Below the pieces are notes generated by a model. The model was not told where the DNA came from. It did not search any database and saw nothing but the letters and a program-made list of their open reading frames with translations. A stretch of DNA of 7,988 bases from CAIKZY01 sp044345075. Its GTDB lineage: Bacteria; Actinomycetota; Actinomycetes; S36-B12. Location of the stretch: the NCBI GenBank assembly GCA_044345075.1, contig JBIJBU010000087.1, positions 1 to 7,988 on the forward strand, read 5' to 3'. Made by a program: the position numbers and the translations under genes. Below are positions 1 to 5,105 of the stretch, one piece after another; the first letter of the stretch is position 1, and every line of letters starts with the position of its first letter.

Positions 1-107
1 GTGACAATGCCCGGCTTTCCGGCCAGCACATTGCGCCAGCTTGTCTCGACGTCGCCGCCGACGGGCGTAGTCATGCCGAGGCCTGTGATGACGACCTGTG
101 CAGTCAT
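1..107 (-). CDS. fabF: 3-oxoacyl-ACP synthase II (FabF), N-terminal 35 codons only
   Basis: This is the 5' end of a gene that runs off the left edge of the window. The ATG is at 107-105. The 35 visible residues begin MTAQVVITGLGMTTPVGGDV and continue into a TSWRNVLAGKPGI-type segment, which is the typical first beta-strand and turn of condensing enzymes of the KAS II group. FabF elongates acyl-ACP with malonyl-ACP in type II fatty acid synthesis. The catalytic Cys-His-His residues lie beyond the window and cannot be checked. A good ribosome-binding site (AGGAG, 118-114) sits 6 nt upstream of its last visible extension base, near 113-108. It follows acpP at a distance of 144 nt, so it is the fourth gene of a fabD-fabH-acpP-fabF cluster but may be expressed at a different level from acpP (see the hairpin and repeats between them). 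A polyketide-type ketosynthase is possible in principle, but the context argues for FabF. Confidence 0.93.
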   Translation of the reverse strand, partial: MTAQVVITGLGMTTPVGGDVETSWRNVLAGKPGIV

Positions 108-120
108 GTGTGTCTCCTGT
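108..120 (-). promoter_or_regulatory. Ribosome-binding site of fabF
   Basis: The coding-strand sequence ACAGGAGACACAC precedes the ATG at 107. The AGGAG core (118-114) pairs with the anti-Shine-Dalgarno end of 16S rRNA at a normal spacing, which fixes the fabF start. Confidence 0.75.
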
Positions 121-184
121 GCAGTGCGTTTCTGCGAGTAAGGCAGTGGGTTTCTGCGGGTAAAGATGTGTTCTTGCGGGTAAC
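121..184 (-). repeat. Three tandem imperfect ~20-22-nt repeats in the acpP-fabF intergenic region
   Basis: Three head-to-tail units lie at 184-165, 164-143 and 142-121 (coding-strand order). Each carries a core like TTACCCGCAGAAAC (variants TTACTCGCAGAAAC and TTACCCGCAAGAAC). The second and third units match at 19 of 22 positions. The third unit directly abuts the fabF ribosome-binding site, and a weaker similarity continues upstream at about 203-185. In the second and third units, short GCAG/CTGC arms could form 4-bp stems. The function is unknown. Possibilities are regulator or RNA-binding-protein sites in the fabF leader, or simple slippage-derived duplication. Confidence 0.7.
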
Positions 185-217
185 GAAGTGCGGGTGTTGC
201 GGTGCTGCCTAAGACGT

Positions 218-243
218 CGGTGGGGCAGTTGCCTGCCCCACCG
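218..243 (-). terminator. Strong hairpin after acpP: terminator, attenuator or mRNA-stabilising stem
   Basis: A perfect 11-bp inverted repeat (CGGTGGGGCAG at 218-228 and CTGCCCCACCG at 233-243) encloses a 4-nt loop (229-232). It starts 8 nt after the acpP stop codon. Nine of the eleven pairs are G-C. On the coding strand the stem is followed by ACGTCTTAGG, not a run of T, so it is not a classical intrinsic terminator, although actinobacterial terminators often lack a T-tract. Its place between acpP and fabF suits partial termination or protection of the acpP mRNA 3' end, which would raise AcpP over FabF. That role is inferred. Confidence 0.7.
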
Positions 244-251
244 CAAAAGTC

Positions 252-488
252 CTAGAGGTTTGCCGAGATGTAGGTGACGGCGTCGCCGACAGTCTTGAGG
301 TTCTTGACCTCGCTGTCGGGGATCTTCACGCCCCACTTGTCTTCGGCGGCCATGACAACCTCGACCATCGACAAGGAGTCAATATCAAGATCGTCGACAA
401 ATGACTTGTCAGCCTGAACGTCAGCAACCGGAACACCGGCGACCTCGTTCACGATAACTGCCAGGCCGCTCAGGATGTCCTCGCTCAT
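252..488 (-). CDS. acpP: Acyl carrier protein
   Basis: This is a 78-residue acidic protein, the normal size for a free-standing acyl carrier protein. It carries fatty-acyl intermediates on a phosphopantetheine arm in the cytoplasm. The attachment motif is D37-S38-L39, within FVDDLDIDSLSMVEVV, so Ser38 is the expected 4'-phosphopantetheine site. The rest fits the four-helix ACP pattern, with helix II starting at the DSL motif and the acidic EDKWGVKIPDSE segment leading to helix III. A strong purine-rich ribosome-binding site (GGAAGGAAG, 500-492) sits 3 nt from the ATG at 488, as expected for a highly expressed small protein. It lies 48 nt after fabH and is followed by a strong hairpin. It is the carrier on which FabD, FabH and FabF act. 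A polyketide ACP is unlikely given the cluster. Confidence 0.97.
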   Translation of the reverse strand: MSEDILSGLAVIVNEVAGVPVADVQADKSFVDDLDIDSLSMVEVVMAAEDKWGVKIPDSEVKNLKTVGDAVTYISANL

Positions 489-536
489 GTTCTTCCTTCC
501 ATTTATGGGTGGGTGTTGACGGGTGGTGCGGTAGAG
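489..536 (-). promoter_or_regulatory. fabH-acpP intergenic leader with acpP ribosome-binding site
   Basis: These 48 nt separate the fabH stop from the acpP ATG. The coding-strand 3' end carries GGAAGGAAG (500-492), a good Shine-Dalgarno for acpP. A short CCATAAATGG element (508-499) could pair its 4-nt ends and partly overlaps the ribosome-binding site. I see no convincing separate promoter, only a weak CATAAA resemblance to a -10 box without a matching -35. Confidence 0.5.
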
Positions 537-1541
537 CTACGGCAACGTGACGACTTGCGAGGCGAACACGAGGCCCGCTCCAAAGCCGATCAGCAGTGCC
601 GTGCCGCCGTGCTCGACCTCGTGGTCATCGAGCATGCGCTCCATGGCCAGCGGAATCGAGGCGGCGGACGTATTTCCGGTGTACGCAATGTCGCGGGCGA
701 CAGGTACGTGCGCCGGAAGCTTGAGTGCGCGAATCATCGCATCGGTGATGCGCATATTCGCCTGGTGCGGGATGAACGCATCGAGGTCACCGGCGTCGAC
801 CTTCGCGACATCGAGTGCACGCTGCGCGGTCTTGGCCATGTCGCCGACTGCCCATCGAAACACCTGCTGGCCCTGCATCGTGAGTGCGGGGAAGATCGGC
901 CCTGGCTCATCGCGGTATTCGACGAGTGACTGGGTCATGTTGATGGCCTCACGCTGCTCACCGTCGGAGCCCCAGACAACCGGCCCGATGGCCGGAACAT
1001 CGGACGGCCCAATCACGACCGCGCCCGCGCCGTCGGCGAAAATGAACGCAGTGCTGCGATCGGAGAAGTCGGTCCAGTCAGAGAGTTTCTCGACGCCGAT
1101 CACCACGACGTACTTTGCTGCGCCGCCGCGCACGACGGAGTCAGCCAGGGCAATGCCGTAGCAAAAGCCCGCGCATGCCGAGGAGATGTCGGTGGCGGCT
1201 GCACCGATTGCGCCGACTCGAAAGGCCACCTCAGCCGCTGCCGAGGGGGTCGGATACGGATGTGTCACGGAGGCCACGAGCACGAGGCCGATTTCACTTG
1301 CGTTGATGCCGGACTTCTCGATGGCCTTGGTCGCTGCAGCAGTAGCCATGTCGACCACGGATTCATCGTCGGCGGCGTAGCGACGCTCGATGATCCCGGA
1401 GCGCTCGCGAATCCATTCATCGGAGGAATCGATGTTCTTGCACACCTCGTCATTGGTGACGATGCGGCTCGGGCGATAGCCGCCCACCGACATAATGCGC
1501 GCGTAGGCAGCACCAGTGGACGGTGTGATGGTGGCGGTCAC
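537..1541 (-). CDS. fabH: 3-oxoacyl-ACP synthase III (initiating condensing enzyme)
   Basis: This 334-residue protein is of normal FabH length. It condenses a starter acyl-CoA with malonyl-ACP to begin each fatty acid chain. The catalytic triad is complete: Cys123 in SSACAGF, His259 in IPHQAN and Asn290 in YTGNTSAAS. The N-terminal SSDEWIRERSGI segment and the C-terminal GFGAGLVFAS segment are also typical. The start is GTG at 1541, with a perfect AGGAGG (1554-1549) 7 nt upstream. It overlaps the fabD stop as GTGA, a sign of translational coupling. The short leader before the first strand (TGAAYARIMSVGGYRP) resembles Streptomyces FabH, supporting this start over the internal Met17. Whether it prefers acetyl-CoA or branched-chain starters cannot be read from the sequence alone. 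The neighbours fabD, acpP and fabF leave little doubt about its role. Confidence 0.97.
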   Translation of the reverse strand: MTATITPSTGAAYARIMSVGGYRPSRIVTNDEVCKNIDSSDEWIRERSGIIERRYAADDESVVDMATAAATKAIEKSGINASEIGLVLVASVTHPYPTPSAAAEVAFRVGAIGAAATDISSACAGFCYGIALADSVVRGGAAKYVVVIGVEKLSDWTDFSDRSTAFIFADGAGAVVIGPSDVPAIGPVVWGSDGEQREAINMTQSLVEYRDEPGPIFPALTMQGQQVFRWAVGDMAKTAQRALDVAKVDAGDLDAFIPHQANMRITDAMIRALKLPAHVPVARDIAYTGNTSAASIPLAMERMLDDHEVEHGGTALLIGFGAGLVFASQVVTLP

Positions 1542-2737
1542 GCCATGGCCTCCTGAGCCTCAGGATGAAGTCGCACGATCGGCTGGCCGGGGGAAACGAG
1601 ATCACCGTCGTGCACGAGCCATTCGACGACGGTGCCGCCGTGCGGTGCGAGTACCTCGTGGCTTTCGCGCAAGGTGTCGACCGAGCCCACGGACCCGCCA
1701 ACGACGAGTGCATCGCCTGGCTGAGCCTGTGACACAAGACGGAAGGTGCCCTTCGCGGGCGCAATGAGCAGACGCCACGTGGGGCTGGACTCAAGGCTCG
1801 ACTTGCGGCCGTGGGTTTCGATCATTGCCCAAGCAGCGTCGAGATCATCGGGGCTCTTGAGTGCGAGGGTCTCCACGCCGGGAAGTGCACGCTTGATCAG
1901 GCCGGTGAGTGCGCCGGCCGGGGGAATCTCGATGACAGCCGTGACACCTAGGTCGGCCATGGTCTGCATGCACAGATCCCAGCGCACCGGGTTGCTGACC
2001 TGAGTGACGAGTCGCTTGAGTACCTCACGGCCGTCATGCACGATCTGGCCGTCGGCATTGCTGATGAGCTTTACCCGGGGGTCATGGGTGGAGATCGATC
2101 GCGCGTAGCCGCCGAGGGTGGCGACTGCAGGTGCCATGTGAATCGTGTGGAAGGCGCCGGCCACCTCGAGCGGGCGCACGCGCGAGCCCTCGGGTGCATC
2201 GGCGGCGAAGGCTGCGAGTTGCTCCATGGTGCCTGCCACGACGATCTGGCCAGCGCCGTTCATATTGGCCGGTGTCAGACCATGCTTCTCGGCCTGCGCT
2301 ACGACAACATCGGCGTCGCCGCCGAGTACGGCACTCATGCCGGTCGCGGTGACGGCGGCAGCAGCGGCCATGCCTTTGCCGCGCTCGCGCACGAAGACCA
2401 TGGCCTGCTCAGCAGAGAGAACGCCCGCGCCGACCGAAGCGGTGATCTCGCCGACCGAGTGGCCTGCGCCCGCGCCGATCTGTGAGAAGGCGGCCGACGG
2501 GTGGGGGAAGAGACTGAGCATGGTGACCAGGCCGGCCCCAACGATGAGGGGCTGCGCGATGGCGGTGTCGCGGATGGTGTCGGCATCCGAGGTAGTGCCG
2601 TGGGCGACAAGGTCGATGCCTGCGACGGCGCTGAGCCACTCGAGGCGGTCCTTCACCCCCGGGACGTCGAGCCATGGGGCGAGGAAACCTGGGGTTTGGG
2701 AGCCCTGTCCGGGCGCTACGACTACGAGCACCTTCAT
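1538..2737 (-). CDS. fabD: Malonyl-CoA:ACP transacylase with a C-terminal lysine-less biotinyl/lipoyl-like domain
   Basis: Residues 1 to about 311 form a standard FabD, which moves malonyl from CoA to AcpP. Visible features are the GQGSQ motif (10-14), the nucleophile Ser94 in GHSVGE, the probable carboxylate-binding Arg119 in RERGKGM, the probable catalytic His197 in GAFHTIH, and a conserved SNPVRW segment (248-253). FabD proteins usually end near residue 310, but this one continues to 399. Residues 320-391 follow the repeated pattern of a biotinyl/lipoyl carrier domain (IAPAKG..., PGDALVVGG, then EVLAPHGGTV, HDGDLVSPGQPIVRL), with Arg357 at the expected lysine site. The ATG at 2737 has GGAAGG (2745-2740) only 2 nt away. 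A GTG two codons later (2731) has a better 8-nt spacing and gives MLVVVAPGQGSQ, closer to the Streptomyces start as I recall it, so the true protein may be 397 residues. It overlaps fabH by GTGA. Confidence 0.96.
   Translation of the reverse strand: MKVLVVVAPGQGSQTPGFLAPWLDVPGVKDRLEWLSAVAGIDLVAHGTTSDADTIRDTAIAQPLIVGAGLVTMLSLFPHPSAAFSQIGAGAGHSVGEITASVGAGVLSAEQAMVFVRERGKGMAAAAAVTATGMSAVLGGDADVVVAQAEKHGLTPANMNGAGQIVVAGTMEQLAAFAADAPEGSRVRPLEVAGAFHTIHMAPAVATLGGYARSISTHDPRVKLISNADGQIVHDGREVLKRLVTQVSNPVRWDLCMQTMADLGVTAVIEIPPAGALTGLIKRALPGVETLALKSPDDLDAAWAMIETHGRKSSLESSPTWRLLIAPAKGTFRLVSQAQPGDALVVGGSVGSVDTLRESHEVLAPHGGTVVEWLVHDGDLVSPGQPIVRLHPEAQEAMA
1549..1554 (-). promoter_or_regulatory. Ribosome-binding site of fabH inside the fabD 3' end
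   Basis: The coding-strand AGGAGG is a full consensus Shine-Dalgarno located within the last codons of fabD, 7 nt before the fabH GTG. It decides the GTG start at 1541 and means fabH can be initiated independently as well as by coupling. Confidence 0.85.
1565..1780 (-). other. Biotinyl/lipoyl-carrier-like domain at the FabD C-terminus, modified lysine replaced by Arg357
   Basis: This segment encodes FabD residues 320-391. The first half carries APAKG and a PGD turn, and the second half repeats the pattern as EVLAPHGGTVVEWLVHDGDL followed by SPGQPIVRL, the two-fold quasi-symmetric hammerhead layout of biotin- and lipoyl-carrier domains. Aligning on the AP of EVLAP puts the biotin/lipoyl lysine position (as in AMKM...VKAP of biotin carriers) at Arg357, whose codon is CGC at 1669-1667. 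No lysine lies in the hairpin turn (TLRESHEV), so ordinary biotinylation or lipoylation is not expected. It is joined by a short polar linker (about 311-319). A structural or docking role is inferred. Domain assignment is by pattern, not by database search. Confidence 0.75.
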
Positions 2738-2809
2738 AGCCTTCCGTGAACTCAGCGGGGATCGCGCTGCTGATCAAGCCAATGTCGTGCGCTTACATTT
2801 GTAGGAATC
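2738..2809 (-). promoter_or_regulatory. fasR-fabD intergenic region, probable promoter/operator of the fab genes
   Basis: These 72 nt lie between the fasR stop and the fabD start, in an otherwise tightly packed block. In Streptomyces the homologous interval holds the promoter bound by FasR. On the coding strand it begins inside a perfect palindrome (2815-2799) and ends with GGAAGG (2745-2740), the likely ribosome-binding site. Possible -10-like strings are TAGGAT (2812-2807) and TACAAAT (2803-2797), both within the palindrome, but I see no convincing -35 partner. Promoter activity is inferred from context. Confidence 0.5.
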
Positions 2810-2815
2810 CTACAA
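2799..2815. promoter_or_regulatory. Perfect 17-bp palindrome, candidate operator upstream of fabD
   Basis: The plus strand reads TTGTAGGAATCCTACAA, two 8-nt arms around one central base with no mismatch. It covers the fasR stop codon (2812-2810) and lies 62 nt before the fabD ATG. The short loop and lack of a following T-run make it a poor terminator, while the symmetry suits a dimeric DNA-binding protein. The neighbouring FasR-like regulator is the obvious candidate ligand, but I do not know its binding site, so this is inference. Confidence 0.55.
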
Positions 2816-3949
2816 GGATCCAAGTCTGCCCAGGCTGAGCGCCAGGCGCAGGGCATACGCCCCCCGCGGTTCCATGGGGGAAAACCCGGTGATGTCGGCG
2901 ATTCGGCGCAGGCGATACCGGACGGTATTGGGGTGAACGACCAGAGTGCGGGCTGTGGCCTCGAGGGAGGGGGACCGCTCGAGGTAGGCCGCCGCGGTGG
3001 TCAACAGAGCCTGATCAGCGGCGAGTGGAAGGTAGGCGGTGGCGATCAGTCGTTCGATCGCACTGGTGTCGCCGAGGAGAACTCGTTCGGGAAGTAGATC
3101 ATCGGCCTCCACGATGCGAGGGGCTGCCGGCCAGCCCGGTGCAGCTCGCAGGCCGTTGATGGTCTCGCGCGCCTGCTCGGGCAGCGCGAGGAAGCCGGTG
3201 ATCACGTGACTGTGCACGACCGGCCCCGGACCAAAATGCGGAGACAGAAGCCTGGCTGTGCGGTCGGCATCGGCAACTCCGCCGGCGATGGCCAGCAAGG
3301 TGGTGCCATGAATGCCGGTGAGCAGCTCGACATCGTGATGAAGTGCCGCGCGTCGCAGGACGTCGAGCGACGCCTCAGGGTGGCCGACCGGCGCTGCGCC
3401 TGCCAGCACCATGAGCGAGGTGCGGTTTGTCCAGCCAAGCGCATTGACGCGGCCGAGCACCGATTCGTCGAGCTCATCTCGTAGGAGCGCATCGACGACC
3501 AGTGATTCCAACCGCGCATCCCACGCGCCTCGGGCCTCCGCTGCGCGGGCGTAGACCTCAGCTGCGGAAAAGGCGATCTCGCGCGAGTACCGAAGGATCG
3601 ACTCCCGCAGTCGTGGACGATCCTTCTCGTCGGCGAGATCATCAATACCGGCTTCGACAACGTCGATTGTCGTGCGCACGAGATCGACTGTCTGTTCGAG
3701 TGAGATCACCCGCGCGAGCTCACGCGGAGCGGCGCCGAAGACATCTGCGGTGAGTGCGCGGTTAGAGCCTTGGGCGCTATGCCATTCGATGAAGGCATTG
3801 ATGCCGGCCTGCGCTACGGAGGCGACCCAGGATCGTTCCTGCGCACCGAGTTCGCGATACCAGGGGAGGGATTCCTCCATCCGCATGGTCGCCGCCGTCG
3901 TCAAGGCTCCCGCGGCGAGCGAGAGACGACGATCGCCGGATTCGGTCAC
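2810..3949 (-). CDS. fasR: PucR-family transcriptional regulator, FasR-like activator of fatty acid synthesis
   Basis: The protein has 379 residues from the GTG at 3949. It resembles Streptomyces FasR, which activates fabD-fabH-acpP-fabF. The N-terminal domain (about 22-140) contains MEESLPWYRELGAQERSWVA and the FGAAPRELARVISLEQTVDL-type segment. A central CdaR/GGDEF-like region follows (about 143-275). The C-terminal PucR helix-turn-helix lies at about 328-355, with HPNTVRYRLRRI as its signature. The open frame extends further upstream to 4030, but that part overlaps the transporter gene and has an unnatural arginine/cysteine-rich composition. The GTG lies 2 nt after the transporter stop (TGACCGTG), with no clear Shine-Dalgarno, suggesting reinitiation by coupled ribosomes. 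The proposed start gives RLSLAAGALTTAATMRMEE, which matches the extent of the Streptomyces protein. An internal ATG at 3886 is the alternative. No effector is visible in the sequence; FasR being an activator is known only from relatives. Confidence 0.88.
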   Translation of the reverse strand: MTESGDRRLSLAAGALTTAATMRMEESLPWYRELGAQERSWVASVAQAGINAFIEWHSAQGSNRALTADVFGAAPRELARVISLEQTVDLVRTTIDVVEAGIDDLADEKDRPRLRESILRYSREIAFSAAEVYARAAEARGAWDARLESLVVDALLRDELDESVLGRVNALGWTNRTSLMVLAGAAPVGHPEASLDVLRRAALHHDVELLTGIHGTTLLAIAGGVADADRTARLLSPHFGPGPVVHSHVITGFLALPEQARETINGLRAAPGWPAAPRIVEADDLLPERVLLGDTSAIERLIATAYLPLAADQALLTTAAAYLERSPSLEATARTLVVHPNTVRYRLRRIADITGFSPMEPRGAYALRLALSLGRLGSL

Positions 3950-3951
3950 GG

Positions 3952-5103
3952 TCAGCCGAGGGACGTGCCGGTGACGGCGCTGACGATCTTGCCGATTGCG
4001 AAGGTCACGGCGGCAGCACCGACACCCCACATCAGCTGGCGACCCACCGAGAAGAACACATTGCGACCGGACAGCTTTCCGACCGTTGCTCCGACCGCGA
4101 TCATCGCGAGTAATGCGAGGCAGATGGCGGTGATAAGTGCGGCCGTACCGGTCAAGAAGAAGTACGGAAGCACCACGAAGGATGCGCCGATCGCGAAGGA
4201 GACGAAGCTCGCGATCGCTACCTTGATCGGGGAACCGAGTTCATCGGGATCGAGTCCGAGTTCTTCGCGAGCCAAAGTCTCCAGCGCCATCTTCGGGTCA
4301 GACATGATCTGCGCCGCGGTCTGAGCTGCGATCTCACGTGAGATGCCCTTGGCGCGGTAGATGAGCTCGAGTTCCTTCTGCTCCTCTTCCGGCTTATCGC
4401 GAAGTTCCGCGGCTTCCATCGAGATCTCGCGACGGAAAAGATCACGCTGACTTGCGACGCTGACGTACTCGCCGGCGGCCATTGAGAAAGCACCGGCGAA
4501 CAGACCCGCAAGTCCCGCGAACAGCACGGTGCTGTTTGCGGTGTCGGCGCCCGCGAAGCCCATGACAAGTGCTGTATTGGAGACCAGGCCGTCACTGATG
4601 CCGAAGACTGCTGCGCGTACAGAGCCGGAGCGGTCAGTGCGATGCCACTTCTCACCGTCGCCGGGGCGCAGTACTCGATGCGGCGCGCGTCCTTGCATCA
4701 TCAGAGCGTTGGGGTCCTCGCGCATTTGGCGGAGTGCCTCAGCGTGCGAGCGTTCGTCATCGCTCATGCCCAGTGGCGCTTCGGGCTCATCGTCGTAAAT
4801 GCCAGACGCCGCTCCCTCGACTTCCTCGAGTGTCTGCAGTACGCCGTCGAGCCCGGCCGCACGTGCGCGTGCCAGCAAGCCTGCGTCATTCGGATCCAGA
4901 TCGGTCGGTGCTGGAGGCACGGGAATTCCGTACTCCTGCAACTTCTCTACCCAGTGCGCGGCGTGGTGCTCCTCGATTTCAGCCAATTCGAGCAAGGCCT
5001 CCCGACGATCGCCGTCGGTGGTCTCGGCCAGAGCGCGGTACAGCAGGACTGCATTGCGCTCAGCCTCGAGGTATCCGAGGAATCGCTTGGGGTCTTGGCT
5101 CAT
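3952..5103 (-). CDS. Erythrin-VIT1 (MbfA-like) membrane iron transporter with N-terminal ferritin-like domain
   Basis: This 383-residue protein has two parts. Residues about 1-130 form a ferritin-like four-helix domain with the metal ligands expected of the family: Glu15 in LEAERNAV, Glu44-x-x-His47 in EIEEHHAAHW, Glu93/Glu96 in TLEEVEG, and Glu117-x-x-His120 in DERSHAEAL. Residues about 160-383 form a VIT1/CCC1-type membrane domain. It has about five hydrophobic segments, the GISDGLVSNTALVMG motif with Asp171, MAAGEYVSV (Met208, Glu212), and an acidic soluble insertion at about 225-280. Relatives (MbfA) export or sequester iron at the inner membrane and protect against iron and peroxide stress. 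Manganese is another possible substrate. The ATG lies 2 nt after the aceE stop (TGATCATG), and fasR follows 2 nt after this gene. The GGAAGG at 5121-5116 is 12 nt upstream, rather far, so translational coupling is likely. Its insertion between aceE and fasR is unusual. Confidence 0.9.
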   Translation of the reverse strand: MSQDPKRFLGYLEAERNAVLLYRALAETTDGDRREALLELAEIEEHHAAHWVEKLQEYGIPVPPAPTDLDPNDAGLLARARAAGLDGVLQTLEEVEGAASGIYDDEPEAPLGMSDDERSHAEALRQMREDPNALMMQGRAPHRVLRPGDGEKWHRTDRSGSVRAAVFGISDGLVSNTALVMGFAGADTANSTVLFAGLAGLFAGAFSMAAGEYVSVASQRDLFRREISMEAAELRDKPEEEQKELELIYRAKGISREIAAQTAAQIMSDPKMALETLAREELGLDPDELGSPIKVAIASFVSFAIGASFVVLPYFFLTGTAALITAICLALLAMIAVGATVGKLSGRNVFFSVGRQLMWGVGAAAVTFAIGKIVSAVTGTSLG

Positions 5104-5105
5104 GA

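Noticed and set aside
513..929. Plus-strand open frame of 138 codons opposite fabH
   Set aside because: It lies wholly or mostly opposite a well-supported fabH gene with an intact catalytic triad, has arginine-rich low-plausibility composition, and has no recognisable domain.
1538..1780. Possibility that the biotinyl/lipoyl-like segment is a separate gene (such as a biotin carrier protein) fused by error
   Set aside because: The frame is continuous with FabD, there is no internal ribosome-binding site plus start that I can support, and the fabH ribosome-binding site and GTGA overlap follow the end of this segment cleanly.
2145..2804. Plus-strand open frame of 219 codons opposite fabD
   Set aside because: It is antisense to a clear FabD. 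The alanine/proline/serine-rich translation is typical of a frame mirrored from a GC-rich gene, with no motif.
2799..2815. Palindrome as a rho-independent terminator of fasR
   Set aside because: As RNA it can form only about a 6-bp AU-rich stem with a 5-nt loop, and no T-run follows on the coding strand.
3950..4030. N-terminal extension of fasR up to an ATG at 4030
   Set aside because: These 27 codons overlap the transporter's C-terminus, read as Cys/Arg-rich sequence, and extend beyond the Streptomyces FasR-like start. The GTG at 3949 fits better.
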